Source of the DNA: Tipula vernalis
Lineage: Eukaryota; Arthropoda; Insecta; Diptera; Tipulidae
Reading direction: 5' to 3'
DNA: 64,000 nucleotides
NCBI GenBank assembly: GCA_958295665.1
Contig: OY282560.1
Location: 270,111,315-270,175,314 of the forward strand
The translations under genes and the position numbers were made by a program. Positions within the stretch are counted from its first letter, which is position 1. The number at the start of each line of letters is the position of its first letter. Below are positions 45,274 to 55,829 of the stretch, piece by piece. The notes under the pieces are model-generated. The model saw only the letters and a list, made by a program, of their open reading frames with translations, did no database searches and was not told the origin of the DNA.

Positions 45274-45523
45274 TGGACACATCAACACAAAAGGGTAATA
45301 TAACAAAAATAATAATATTTTGGAAGTGATTATAATATAAAAAAAAAATCTTTGTGAAAAAACTGAATAAAATCCATCTTTGCGACAAATAACATTGTGA
45401 AATTATAAGTTTATTAAAAACATTGTAAAAATAAAACTAAATATTGAATTAAAATCTTTTATTTATTAATAAATACATCAAGTGATACGTATTTTAGTTT
45501 CTATTCCGTATCAGTATTTTACA
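45274..45523 (+). repeat. 5' LTR of BEL element C, truncated to 250 bp
   Basis: TGGACACATC ... TATTTTACA. By eye it is identical to 51519-51768, with no difference seen. It equals only the final 250 bases of the 3' LTR if that starts at 51050. It is preceded directly by TGATG (45269-45273), the target duplication. Confidence 0.85.
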
Positions 45524-45541
45524 TGGTCCTTCGAGCCGGAT
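45524..45541 (+). promoter_or_regulatory. primer-binding site of BEL element C (tRNA-Tyr type)
   Basis: TGGTCCTTCGAGCCGGAT directly follows the LTR's final CA. It is complementary to the 3' end expected of insect tRNA-Tyr plus CCA. Confidence 0.88.
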
Positions 45542-45815
45542 ATTACATCCATTTTGAATTTTCTGAAAAAAAAAACTACATTTACGAGTATCTATAAAAA
45601 TTAAAACATTTAAGTGAATTTAAAACATTGTGATTAACTATTTAATTTATTCATTAACCTTTGAAATATTTTTTATTGTGAAATAAACGGTTGTATCCAC
45701 AATATAAAATATAAAGTGAATATTAGTGATTTGGTAAAACCAGTGTATACTTACTTAGTATATTTTTAGTACTTTTAATACAAGATCAAATCAAAGACCA
45801 AGAATCAGTTGCAAA

Positions 45816-48800
45816 ATGGCTGAAGAGTTGGCAGATTTGGTGCGCCGGCGTGGTTCAGCAAAGGCTGCTTTAACACGTATGGAAGGATCGTTAGGAGTAA
45901 TGAAAACCGACGAGTCAGTTACTGTTGTCGATTTAAATATACGTCTAGAATATTTAGAAAAAATATTCAACAGTTTTTCTGACCTTGACGGCGACATTGA
46001 AGCACATGGTGCACCTTCTGAGTTGAGAGATTTTGAGCGACGGTATTTTGATGTTAAAGGCAAACTCCGTAGTGCGGTAAAGAACATCACTGACCGAACA
46101 AATCAAGAACAGTTGAATTTTTCTATTGGCAAATTGACGGAACATCAAAAGGAATTGGTGGATGAACTGCACAATACCAGTTTCAATCAAAAACTAAGGG
46201 ACGAGGTCAAGCTACCCAGAATAAACATTCCTCCATTTTCGGGTGATTTCTCACAGTTTCCCACCTTTAAGGATCTATATGAGGTATCGATACATAAAAC
46301 TCCAATTTCAGATGTGCATAAATTTAAATATTTAAGAGGGCTGCTGACCGGAGAAGCTGCGTCATTAATAACTAATATACCAATAACCAGCGCCAACTAT
46401 AAAGATGCTTGGGAAAAAATATGTAAGAGGTACGACAATGTGACTCATATTTCCACCACATTATTAGACAAGTTTTTCGCACAACCTCATTCAAAAGGTG
46501 ATCCTCGGCAATTGCGTGTGCTGGCTGATGTTACGGATGAGCTTTTGCGTGCTCTAAGGGCATTGGGTACAGACGCAGAGCGAAGGGATGTTTGGCTTAT
46601 ATATATGCTATTAGAGCGCTGTGATGACAAAACTCGCCAGACTTGGGCTCTAGAAACTGGTGGCGGAACTTTTCCAACGATTGAACGACTCCTAGATTTC
46701 CTAACCAACCGAAGTTTCGCATTAGAACGATCTAAGCCAATCCGCAGTGAGACAGGATCATCTGGTAAAAAACAAACAAGACCACTGAGCTTGCAAATCA
46801 GTAGAGAAGATTCGAGTATTATAAGTTGTCCCAATTGCTCCGCTGAGCATTATTTATTCAACTGCAATAAATTTATAAATATGAGTCCAAAGGATCGTCG
46901 AACATTCGTGGCTGACAAAAAATTGTGTTTCATTTGTATGAAGTCATGTCATAGTGCTTATCAGTGCCGTTCAAGACACCGATGTAACCATTGCAAAAGA
47001 AAACACAACACTCTACTACATCTAACTGAAGGCGCAACCATAAATTCGGCAGAGAGCGGTAACTTAGAGAATGCCAACAAAGATAATACCGAAATCAAGT
47101 TGTTACATACCAAATTTGAAGCTGAACCTAATGTTATCCCTGAGGAGACATCTAATGTAAGAGTTATGCTCCCCACTGCATTAGTTTATATAAGAGATGG
47201 TTTTGGGAAGTTATATAAGTGCAAAGCAATATTGGATACAGGATCGGAAGCATCATTCATTGATGAAATGATGGTAAGGAAACTCCACTTAAGTAGGATA
47301 GCTGCTCGCGTCATAGTAAGTGGACTTGCAACTGCTAACATTATGACAAAAGGTATAACGGCCCTTACTTTGTTCTCCAGAGATGGAAGCGAGATTATGT
47401 CAACCGATGCGTTTATTCTAGCGAAGTTGCCAATTCAACTACAACCGATAAATGTAAGCTATGAGGAGCTAAATGAACTGAAACAGTTAGAGTTAGCCAA
47501 TCCATCGTTCAGTGAAGGTGAAAAAATAGATATTTTGCTGGGAGCAGATGTGTTCTTCAAAATTTTGCAAGATGGGCGGAAGCAGTTGCCTAACTTGGTA
47601 GCTCAGAATACATCGCTGGGATACATTCTAGCTGGTACCGGTAAACGAGACAAGGAGCTTCGAAATTTGAATGTAAGTCTTGCTGAAAATGTTGACATAA
47701 TGCTTAAGAAATTTTGGGAACTCGAGGAAGTCAAGGGAGAAACTATTTATTCGGACGAAGAAACCCAGGTTGAGCGCCATTTCCAAGATACCTTCAAAAG
47801 AAACAGTGATGGACGATTTATTGTAAGACTACCGATGAAGACAAGGGAAGCTATGATGAGTGGTTCAGTGAATTGTGCAATTAAGCGACTACATTCCATT
47901 GAGAAGCGATTTTTATCCAATAATGATTTAAAAATTGAATATAGCAAATTTTTGCAGGAATATGAACAATTGGGGCACATGCAGAAGGTAAGGCCACACC
48001 TTGAAAATTCATGTGGCTTTTATTTGCCTCATCACGCCGTGGTTAAAACAAGCAGCACCACTACTAAGGTTCGTGTTGTCTTCGATGGGTCATGTCGTAA
48101 CTCTAGTGGGATGTCATTAAATAATATGTTGATGGTAGGACCTACCATTCAACCAACACTGTGGGAGATCCTGCTCCGATTTCGGTCACATAAGTACGCA
48201 CTTACCGCTGACATCGAAAAGATGTATCGTCAGATTTTAGTGGATAGCGAAGATCGAAAATACCAGCGTATTGTTTGGCGCGATCATCCAAATAAAGCTG
48301 TTCAACATTATGAATTATCAACGGTTACCTATGGGACTGCTTCTGCGCCATTTTTAGCCACAAGGTGCTTAAATCAGCTTGGATATGATTTACGAGAGAA
48401 GGATCCAACAATTGCCAAAATAATTACCAAGGATTTTTATGTGGATGACCTCTTGACCGGAGCGGAGACTGTCAGCGAGTTACTATATATTAAAAGTAGT
48501 GTTGATTCCGTATTACTGTCTGCCGGGTTTGCGTTAAGAAAATGGATCTCCAATGGCGTAATCGAACACGATACAAGAGAGGTTGAAATCAATTCATCAA
48601 ATCCAGAACTAATAAAACTCTTAGGAATACAATGGAACCCAGTTTCCGATAGTTTTGGGTTTAAGGTGTATAGAGAGCCAGGCCAAGAAGTCACAAAACG
48701 CAAAATGCTCTCAGAAATAGCTCGAATATTTGATCCGCTGGGATGGTTAGCCCCTTCAATAATCATAACTAAAATTTTATTGCAGAAATTATGGTTACAA

Positions 48801-51026
48801 AAACTTTCTTGGGACGAGCCAGTAGCATCACGACTATCAGACACATGGAATAAATTTAGAAATGAACTGGTGTTATTTGAAAATTTCCAAATTTCACGTT
48901 GGGTCCCTCATGAAGGAGTCGTGGAACTACATGGTTTTGCCGATGCTAGTGAACAAGCATACTCAGCGGTTGTTTATTGCAAATCAATAAACAAGGAACG
49001 CAGTCAAGTAAAATTGCTAACATGCAAAACAAAGGTAGCGCCGATAAAGCAGGTTTCTCTCCCGAGGTTGGAATTATGCGCAGCACAACTACTCGCGAAA
49101 TTACTAACCAAAGTTTCATCATCGATGGGTTATTCAACACATCAATTATTTGCATGGACAGATTCCACAATAGTTTTATCATGGCTAAGTAGTCATCCAA
49201 GTAAATGGAAAACTTTTGTTGGTAATAGATCGTCCGAGATTTTATCACTAATACCTCGAGAAAGATGGAACCATGTAACATCAACTGACAACCCCGCAGA
49301 CTTGGCAACGCGAGGCGTCCCACCGTCAAAACTATTGGATGCATCTTTGTGGTGGAATGGACCGAGGTGGCTACACTTACCTGAATCAACTTGGCCATCA
49401 CAACTCAACCCAATAAATACAAGTGAAGAAGTCAGAGGAAAAACTAGTCACTTGTTTCAAATAACTTTAAATACGACTTTTTCGGCAGAAAATGAGAATC
49501 TAGGTAGCACTTTGATAACTAAATTCTCCAGCTACACAAAGTTAATCAGAGTGGTAGGATATATGAATAGATTCATTCACAACATATCAAAAAGAAACGA
49601 GAAAATATGCTATACATTCCTAACTTCTAAGGAATTAGAAAAATCACGGCAGTTATGCATAAAATGGGATCAAGAACGTGACTTCGCTGATGATCTAAAG
49701 AGGATAACAAACAAATGCCCTGTGTCCAGTCGCAGCAAACTGAAAAATCTAAGTCCATTTGTTGATGAAGAGGGTTTAATAAGAGTAGGAGGTCGTTTAA
49801 CAAATTCAGATTGTGCTTACAACAGTAAGCATCCGTATATTTTGTCAAAAAATTCTCCACTTGGCAAACTATTAATCCTTTATATTCACAAAAAATTCCT
49901 GCATCCTGGTCCATCCTTAACTTTCTTTTTATTAAGACAGAACTTTTGGATCATAGATAGCCGCAGCTCCATCAAGAAGCTGTTGAACAAATGTACTGTA
50001 TGCGTGAGATACAAAACCAACCAGAATAAACAGAAGATGGTAGATCTACCAAGTGAGCGTGTTTGCGCAGCTAGACCATTCTCAAATGTTGGGATTGACT
50101 ACGCAGGTCCAATTATGATGGCTACAAAGAGGGGTAGAGGATCAAAGTTAATCAAAGCCTATATAGCAATTTTCGTCTGCTTTTCTACAAAGGCTTTACA
50201 TTTGGAATTAGTTGGAGACTGTACTTCAGAAGCATTCATAGCAGCCCTCAGACGATTTATCGCAAGAAGAGGAATTCCTAAAAATATATACAGCGATAAC
50301 GGCACGAATTTTACTGGAGCTGAAAACAAATTAAAGAAATTGGTGACAAAGGCAGTATCTAAATTGGATGAAATTGGAAAAATTGTGACCAATTCCGAGT
50401 TTCTGCAAGATGTAGCAGAATTCATAGCGCAAAATGGTGTCACTTGGCATTTTAATCCTCCAGTTACTCCACATTTTGGTGGTTTGTGGGAAGCAGCTGT
50501 CAAATCGGTAAAGGGACACCTAGTTAGAGAGGCCGGTAAAACACATTTGACAATGGAAGAGTTGTCAACGCTTCTGTGCCAAATAGAAGCGATATTAAAT
50601 TCACGACCGCTATGCCCAATGTCAGCCGATGATTCATCATATGTGGCACTAACACCGGCCCATTTTTTGGTTGGAGAAGCAATTTTGAGTATTCCTGATG
50701 CACAACACTTGGTTGAAAACGATAATCCAATAAGTTATTGGGACAAGGTTCAACAACGAGTAAAAATGTTTTGGAATAGGTATCATGTTGAATACCTCAA
50801 TAACCTCCAGCAGCGATACAAGGCGCAACAAACAAGCGACAACTTCAAAATTGGTGAACTTGTACTTTTGAAGGATGACAACCTACCTCCGTGTCATTGG
50901 GCGATGGGAAAAAATGCATCTGTACATCCAGGAAATGATGGTCTTGTCCGAGTAGTAACGATCAAAACAGAGAAAAACACTTTCAAGCGGCACATCAACA
51001 AATTGGTTAAACTTCCAGTAGATTAA
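45816..51026 (+). CDS. BEL/Pao gag-pol polyprotein, intact (1736 aa)
   Basis: A single open frame from MAEELADLVRRRGS. The gag capsid region (about residues 125-290, DUF1759-like) contains LPRINIPPFSGDFSQFPTF. Zinc knuckles (about 340-410) run CPNC ... CNKF, CFICMKSCHSAYQC, CNHCKRKHNTLLH. The retropepsin active site LDTGSEASFI is near 472. The RT (about 720-960) has YLPHHAVVKTSSTTTK, LTADIEKMYRQI and catalytic FYVDDLLTGA near 874. RNase H (about 1035-1190) has HGFADASEQAYSAVVY, LPRLELCAAQLL, WTDSTIVLSWL and DNPADLATRG. The integrase has an HHCC finger (about 1355-1400), a DDE core (GIDYAGP near 1425, YSDNGTNF near 1491, HFGGLWEAAVKS near 1551) and a C-terminal domain to 1732. All catalytic residues checked are present. 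No env follows, so it is a retrotransposon of the Pao/BEL type, replicating through virus-like particles inside the cell. Confidence 0.95.
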   Translation: MAEELADLVRRRGSAKAALTRMEGSLGVMKTDESVTVVDLNIRLEYLEKIFNSFSDLDGDIEAHGAPSELRDFERRYFDVKGKLRSAVKNITDRTNQEQLNFSIGKLTEHQKELVDELHNTSFNQKLRDEVKLPRINIPPFSGDFSQFPTFKDLYEVSIHKTPISDVHKFKYLRGLLTGEAASLITNIPITSANYKDAWEKICKRYDNVTHISTTLLDKFFAQPHSKGDPRQLRVLADVTDELLRALRALGTDAERRDVWLIYMLLERCDDKTRQTWALETGGGTFPTIERLLDFLTNRSFALERSKPIRSETGSSGKKQTRPLSLQISREDSSIISCPNCSAEHYLFNCNKFINMSPKDRRTFVADKKLCFICMKSCHSAYQCRSRHRCNHCKRKHNTLLHLTEGATINSAESGNLENANKDNTEIKLLHTKFEAEPNVIPEETSNVRVMLPTALVYIRDGFGKLYKCKAILDTGSEASFIDEMMVRKLHLSRIAARVIVSGLATANIMTKGITALTLFSRDGSEIMSTDAFILAKLPIQLQPINVSYEELNELKQLELANPSFSEGEKIDILLGADVFFKILQDGRKQLPNLVAQNTSLGYILAGTGKRDKELRNLNVSLAENVDIMLKKFWELEEVKGETIYSDEETQVERHFQDTFKRNSDGRFIVRLPMKTREAMMSGSVNCAIKRLHSIEKRFLSNNDLKIEYSKFLQEYEQLGHMQKVRPHLENSCGFYLPHHAVVKTSSTTTKVRVVFDGSCRNSSGMSLNNMLMVGPTIQPTLWEILLRFRSHKYALTADIEKMYRQILVDSEDRKYQRIVWRDHPNKAVQHYELSTVTYGTASAPFLATRCLNQLGYDLREKDPTIAKIITKDFYVDDLLTGAETVSELLYIKSSVDSVLLSAGFALRKWISNGVIEHDTREVEINSSNPELIKLLGIQWNPVSDSFGFKVYREPGQEVTKRKMLSEIARIFDPLGWLAPSIIITKILLQKLWLQKLSWDEPVASRLSDTWNKFRNELVLFENFQISRWVPHEGVVELHGFADASEQAYSAVVYCKSINKERSQVKLLTCKTKVAPIKQVSLPRLELCAAQLLAKLLTKVSSSMGYSTHQLFAWTDSTIVLSWLSSHPSKWKTFVGNRSSEILSLIPRERWNHVTSTDNPADLATRGVPPSKLLDASLWWNGPRWLHLPESTWPSQLNPINTSEEVRGKTSHLFQITLNTTFSAENENLGSTLITKFSSYTKLIRVVGYMNRFIHNISKRNEKICYTFLTSKELEKSRQLCIKWDQERDFADDLKRITNKCPVSSRSKLKNLSPFVDEEGLIRVGGRLTNSDCAYNSKHPYILSKNSPLGKLLILYIHKKFLHPGPSLTFFLLRQNFWIIDSRSSIKKLLNKCTVCVRYKTNQNKQKMVDLPSERVCAARPFSNVGIDYAGPIMMATKRGRGSKLIKAYIAIFVCFSTKALHLELVGDCTSEAFIAALRRFIARRGIPKNIYSDNGTNFTGAENKLKKLVTKAVSKLDEIGKIVTNSEFLQDVAEFIAQNGVTWHFNPPVTPHFGGLWEAAVKSVKGHLVREAGKTHLTMEELSTLLCQIEAILNSRPLCPMSADDSSYVALTPAHFLVGEAILSIPDAQHLVENDNPISYWDKVQQRVKMFWNRYHVEYLNNLQQRYKAQQTSDNFKIGELVLLKDDNLPPCHWAMGKNASVHPGNDGLVRVVTIKTEKNTFKRHINKLVKLPVD

Positions 51027-51049
51027 GGAAAACCTTAATGGCGGGAGTA

Positions 51050-51768
51050 TGTTGAAGTAGATGAATGCCTAGAAATAAAGACACTTGTTAATCCGATGTG
51101 AACGTACATTTTTTTTATACATTATATACTTACCTGTTGAATTATGCTATTTGAATTTCATAATCAAATCTTTAAAGAAAAAAATGTAATTAATAATAAT
51201 TTAATTTAATTCTATTCTTAACATTGCATTATTTAGTTGACAGTTTATTGACATTGTGATATTTAGTGTTAGGTTTTACTGTATTTCATTTTTTTTAAAG
51301 TATTACCTGAATTAAGTTAATTACCTTGAATTATTTTTATTTAAAACTCAAACCAAATCAATAAAAAAACAAAATGTATTCAATTGAAATATATATCATA
51401 GATGGAACTATGTAAAGCAAGGAGGGCAATATTTAATATTACACAGCTAAAAAAACACATAACGAACAAATTATGCTGATGGACTTTTGCTCGGTCATTC
51501 AAATTTTGGCGAGGCGACTGGACACATCAACACAAAAGGGTAATATAACAAAAATAATAATATTTTGGAAGTGATTATAATATAAAAAAAAAATCTTTGT
51601 GAAAAAACTGAATAAAATCCATCTTTGCGACAAATAACATTGTGAAATTATAAGTTTATTAAAAACATTGTAAAAATAAAACTAAATATTGAATTAAAAT
51701 CTTTTATTTATTAATAAATACATCAAGTGATACGTATTTTAGTTTCTATTCCGTATCAGTATTTTACA
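51050..51768 (+). repeat. 3' LTR of BEL element C (full-length reading)
   Basis: Starts TGTTGAAGTAG right after GGCGGGAGTA, matching the PPT-LTR junctions of element B (GGCGACCGGTA-TGTTGTAG) and element D (GGCCCGGAGTA-TGTTAAAG). Only its last 250 bases (51519-51768) are repeated at the 5' end. A possible initiator TCATTC lies at 51495-51500. If the LTR is instead only 250 bp, 51050-51518 would be 3'UTR. Confidence 0.65.
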
Positions 51769-51773
51769 TGATG

Positions 51774-54700
51774 CATTACAATATCCAATTATATTTTGGC
51801 AAGGACAAGATGGATATCATATTCAAATTAAAATGATAAATCCAGTAAATGGTAAACAAATATTTATTAAATTTTTCTATTAAACAAAATAAATATTATA
51901 TTAATAATTAATATAGGTGAATAATTAAATAAAAAAGTAAGTGCTATGAATTATTATTCATATAGACTTATGGTATGGGAAAATGAAGAAAATCATGTAT
52001 TAAAATATCGCCAATTATTTCATCAATATATTGTTGATATGTACGCGAAAATAGTAACAGAACGTTTATTATATATTCGATTAAATCAAAAAAAATTACG
52101 TTCAGAAGAATACATACATCTTCGTGATGCAATAAATAATAATGGAAATGTCAACAATATTGGAAGAATGACAATTTTACCAGCAACGTTCACTGGAAGT
52201 CCAAGACATACGAGTATGCATGAATATGCACCAGATGCAATGTCATATGTTAGAAAGTACGGACGCCCAGATTTATTTATAACCTTCACATGTAATCCCA
52301 AATGGGATGAAATAAAACAAAATTTATTTCAGGGTCAAACATATACAGATCGTCATGATATTATAGCACGTGTCTTTAAACAGAAACTTAAGTCATTACT
52401 GGATTTAATAACGAAACATGAAATTTTTGGCGAAACACGTTGCTGGATGTATTCCATCGAATGGCAGAAAAGAGGATTGCAACATGCCCACATTTTAATT
52501 TGGTTAGTAGCACAAATAACACCAAACGAAGTTGATAATATAATTTCTGCAGAAATTCCAGATTTAACAACTGATCCAGAATTATTTGAAATTATTAAAC
52601 AAAATATGATTCATGGTCCATGTGGTGCATATAACATCAATTCACCTTGCATGATTAACGGTAAGTGCTCAAAACGATACCCAAGAGCATTAATATCAGA
52701 ATCAATTACAGGCATTGATGGTTATCCATTATATCGTCGGCGCTCAATTGAGGATAATGGTCAATCTTTCATTATAAAAATTAAAAATGAAGAAATTGAA
52801 ATAGATAATAGATGGGTTGTACCGTATTCACCACTATTATCTAAAGCATATAAAGCACATATCAACGTTGAATATTGCAATTCCGTGAAATCAATAAAAT
52901 ATATTTGCAAATATGTAAACAAATGGAGTGATATGGCAGTTTTCGGTGTAACATCTAATACTAACACAAATATTGATGAAATTACACAATATCAAATGGG
53001 ACGTTATATAAGTAGCAATGAAGCTATCTGGCGAATTTCATCATTTCCAATACATCAACGACATCCAACCGTTGTTCATTTAGCGATTCATCTTGAAAAT
53101 GGACAAAGAGTTTACTTTACTACACAAAATGCACTACAAAGAGCAGAACAACCACCACTAACAACATTAACTGCATTTTTTTCATTATGTCAAACTGATT
53201 CATTCGCAAAAACATTATTATATTCAGATATTCCAACATATTACACTTGGAACATATCAAAAAAATATTTGAACGTCGTAAACAAGGAACTCGAGTTGAA
53301 GGCCAAATAAATATATTTTCTACCCATGCCTTAGGAAGATTATATGCTGTACACCCAAACAATGCAGAATGCTACTATTTACGTTTATTATTAGTTAATG
53401 TTCATGGACCAACATCATTCGAAAATTTAAGAACAGTAAATAATAATATATGTGTAACATATCGAGAAGCATGTCAACTATTAAATTTGCTTGAAAACGA
53501 TGAAAATTGGGATAATACAATTGCCGATGCATCGATTTCTTCTGCACCACATCAAATACTTATACTATTTTCCATAATAATAACAACATGTTTTCCATCA
53601 AGTCCATTACAATTATGGGAAAAATATAAAGATTGTATGACGGAAGACATTTTAAATCGTATACGTTCAAATACACTAAATTATGATTTACAATTCACAA
53701 TAGATATGTATAATCGAACATTAATTTTAATTGAAGATATTTGTTTATCAATTGCAAACAAAACATTATCACAATTAGGATTGACAGCGCCCAATCGTTT
53801 AGTAAATGATACCACCAATATTTAAATCCAACGCGAACAAAACTTTGATATACATTTATTAAATGAATATTTACAAGAAAATTTACAAAAAATGAATCAA
53901 CAACAAAACCATGTTTATGATACAATTCTGTCAGCTATAAATAATCAAAGAGGTGGATTATACTTTTTAGATGCTCCAGGAGGAACCGGAAAAACATTTT
54001 TGATATCATTAATTTTTTCAAATATAAGATCTCAAAAAAACATAGCATTAGCAATTGCTTCTTCAGGTATAGCAGCAACATTATTAGATGGCGGTAGGAC
54101 TCCTCATGCAGCATTAAAACTTCCATTAAATATGCAAATAATTGAAACACCAACATGTAACATATCAAAAACATCAGGAATGGCAAAAGTATTGCAACAA
54201 TGCAAAATAATAATCTGGGACGAATGCACAATGGCACATAAAAAATCATTAGAAGCATTAGATAAAACATTAAAAGATTTATGCAATAATCAACAGTTAT
54301 TCGGTGGTACAACAGTATTATTATCAGGCGATTATAGACAGACACTACCTGTTATACCACGATCAACTCCAGTTGATGAATTAAATGCGTGTTTAAAATC
54401 ATCTAATTTATGGAGAAACGTTCAAAAATTAAATTTAACAAGAAATATGCGTGTTCATTTGCAAAACGATGAATCCGCTGTAACATTTTCCAAACAATTA
54501 TTGGACATTGGAAATGGAAAAATTCCAATTGATATTACAACTGGTTTAATTACATTTCCACATAATTTTTGTATTTTAAAAGAATCAAAAGAAGAATTAA
54601 TTGAAAGCGTATATACAAATATTGTACAACAATACAAAAATCATAATTGGTTAAGTGAACGAGCAATATTGGCAGCAAAAAACAAAGACGTTAATGATAT

Positions 54701-55259
54701 AAATATTGCCATTCAAAATAAAATTGTAGGTGAAACATTTGCATATAAATCAATAGATTGTGTTATAGATCAAGACGAAGTGGTAAATTATCCTACAGAA
54801 TTTTTAAATTCATTAGATTTGCCTGGAATAGCACCACATATTCTTCAATTAAAAATTGGTGTACCAATCATTTTATTACGTAATATTAATCAACCAAAAC
54901 TTTGTAATGGTACACGACTTGCTGTTAAAAAATTAATGACAAATGTCATTGAAGCAACCATATTAACTAGCAAATACAAAGGTGAAGACGTTTTAATCCC
55001 ACGCATTCCAATAATTCCATCAGATGTGCCATTTAATTTTAAAAGAATACAATTTCCAATACGTCTAGCTTTTGCTATGACTATAAACAAATCACAAGGT
55101 CAGTCATTTCAAGTTTGTGGTCTAAATTTGGAATATCCATGCTTCTCACACGGTCAGTTATATGTTGGATGCTCACGTGTAGGAAAACCTTCATCATTAT
55201 ATGTGTACGCACCTGAAGGTACAACTAAAAATGTTGTATACCAAAAAGCATTGGAATAA
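51774..55259 (+). pseudogene. Helitron Rep (HUH) and Pif1-type helicase, C-terminal part
   Basis: After BEL element C the frame continues QYPIIFWQGQDGYHIQ. A 65-base intron-like gap (51852-51916) and an in-frame TAA follow, then the long open frame 51946-53310. It has the Rep region: RPDLFITFTCNPKWDEI, the HUH motif GLQHAHILIWL (near 52477) and the two-tyrosine motif KYICKYVNKW (near 52900). A frameshift in an A-run near 53262 leads to 53247-53825. One in-frame stop (53823) separates this from the helicase frame 53892-55259: Walker A GGTGKT (near 53985), Walker B IIIWDECTM (near 54215), SGDYRQTLPVI, and motif VI FAMTINKSQGQS (near 55070). The Rep nicks and joins DNA and the helicase unwinds it during rolling-circle transposition. 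With the nested BEL and three minor lesions this copy is inactive but young. Confidence 0.9.
51852..51916 (+). other. 65-nt intron-like gap in the Helitron Rep gene
   Basis: GTAAAC ... AATATAG separates KMINPVNG from a segment reading GE-stop-LNKKVSAMNYYSYRLM. In Helitron proteins the blocks INP..G and NKKVS..Y..Y lie close together, so splicing would restore the order except for the stop right after the acceptor. Either an intron or an AT-rich insertion. Confidence 0.45.
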
Positions 55260-55823
55260 ATCAAAAAATCAAACAATTTTTATCTAATTAAAATATTTTT
55301 AATTTAATTTTTCATTATAATTTTAATTTAATAAAATACAAAAATTAAAAACAAAATATAATCTTTAATTTAAAATGCCAAAAAAAAATAATGTTTTATT
55401 CCAGATTGTTACGATGATACCTAGAGTAGAATAGAATGAGTTAATTGATAACGCAAAGTTCTACAGTACTAAAATGGAATTTTCCATGATAAAACTGTTC
55501 TTAATGAATAAAATTCTGTGAAGAATAGAAATTAATTAAAAATTGATTTAAAAAGTGTTTTAGTGCGATATAAAAATTATAAGTTAGTAATCAGTAAAAT
55601 TGTCCGATAATAATAAAAAACTGATTTTGTGAATTATCGTTAATAAATTATGATGAAATAATTTTTATGCTCAAAAAATAAAATTCGTTATAAATTGAAG
55701 TGCTGTGTTTTATTCAAAATCCAGTGGTACGAACCTTGATTGACAAGACAAAAACGTAACAATATGTTCATCAAAAAATAAAAAAAACTTACACGTCCAG
55801 CAAAGCGGGCAGGGTACAGCTAG
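55260..55823 (+). other. Helitron 3' non-coding end with terminal hairpin
   Basis: AT-rich 3' region ending GGGTACAGCTAG (55812-55823). The hairpin CCAGC-AAA-GCGGG is at 55797-55809. It serves as the transposition terminator in Helitrons. Confidence 0.75.
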
Positions 55824-55829
55824 TATATA

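Larger units (their letters stand above)
45274..51768 (+). mobile_element. BEL/Pao retrotransposon C, coding-intact
   Basis: Terminal direct repeats of 250 bp (45274-45523 and 51519-51768) are flanked by TGATG (45269-45273 and 51769-51773). The primer-binding site is 45524-45541, and a single open gag-pol spans 45816-51026. GGCGGGAGTA at 51040-51049 followed by TGTTGAAG looks like the polypurine tract and true LTR start, so the 3' LTR is probably 51050-51768 (719 bp) and the 5' LTR lacks its first 469 bases. Removing the element restores the Helitron frame. This is the youngest insertion in the window. Confidence 0.92.
43531..55823 (+). mobile_element. Helitron (about 5.8 kb without nested BEL element C)
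   Basis: The 5' end TCTCTATATATATAAAAATG follows A (43530). The 3' end GGGTACAGCTAG precedes T (55824). This matches Helitron rules: 5' TC, 3' CTRR, insertion between A and T. A short hairpin (55797-55809: CCAGC-AAA-GCGGG, one mismatch) lies 10 bases before the CTAG end, as usual. Inside are an N-terminal ORF, a Rep (HUH) domain and a Pif1-type helicase. The gene is interrupted by BEL element C at 45274-51768. The A-rich 43680-43770 stretch is poly-T/poly-A. Confidence 0.88.

Noticed and set aside
45816..51026. Endogenous retrovirus
   Set aside because: Protein order and motifs fit BEL/Pao; there is no env-like frame after the integrase in any of the four elements.
51519..51768. 250-bp repeat as the full LTR of element C
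   Set aside because: Not fully excluded. The shared GGC...GGAGTA-TGTT junctions in C and D, and the similar one in B, favour a start at 51050, so the 250-bp reading was kept only as the alternative.
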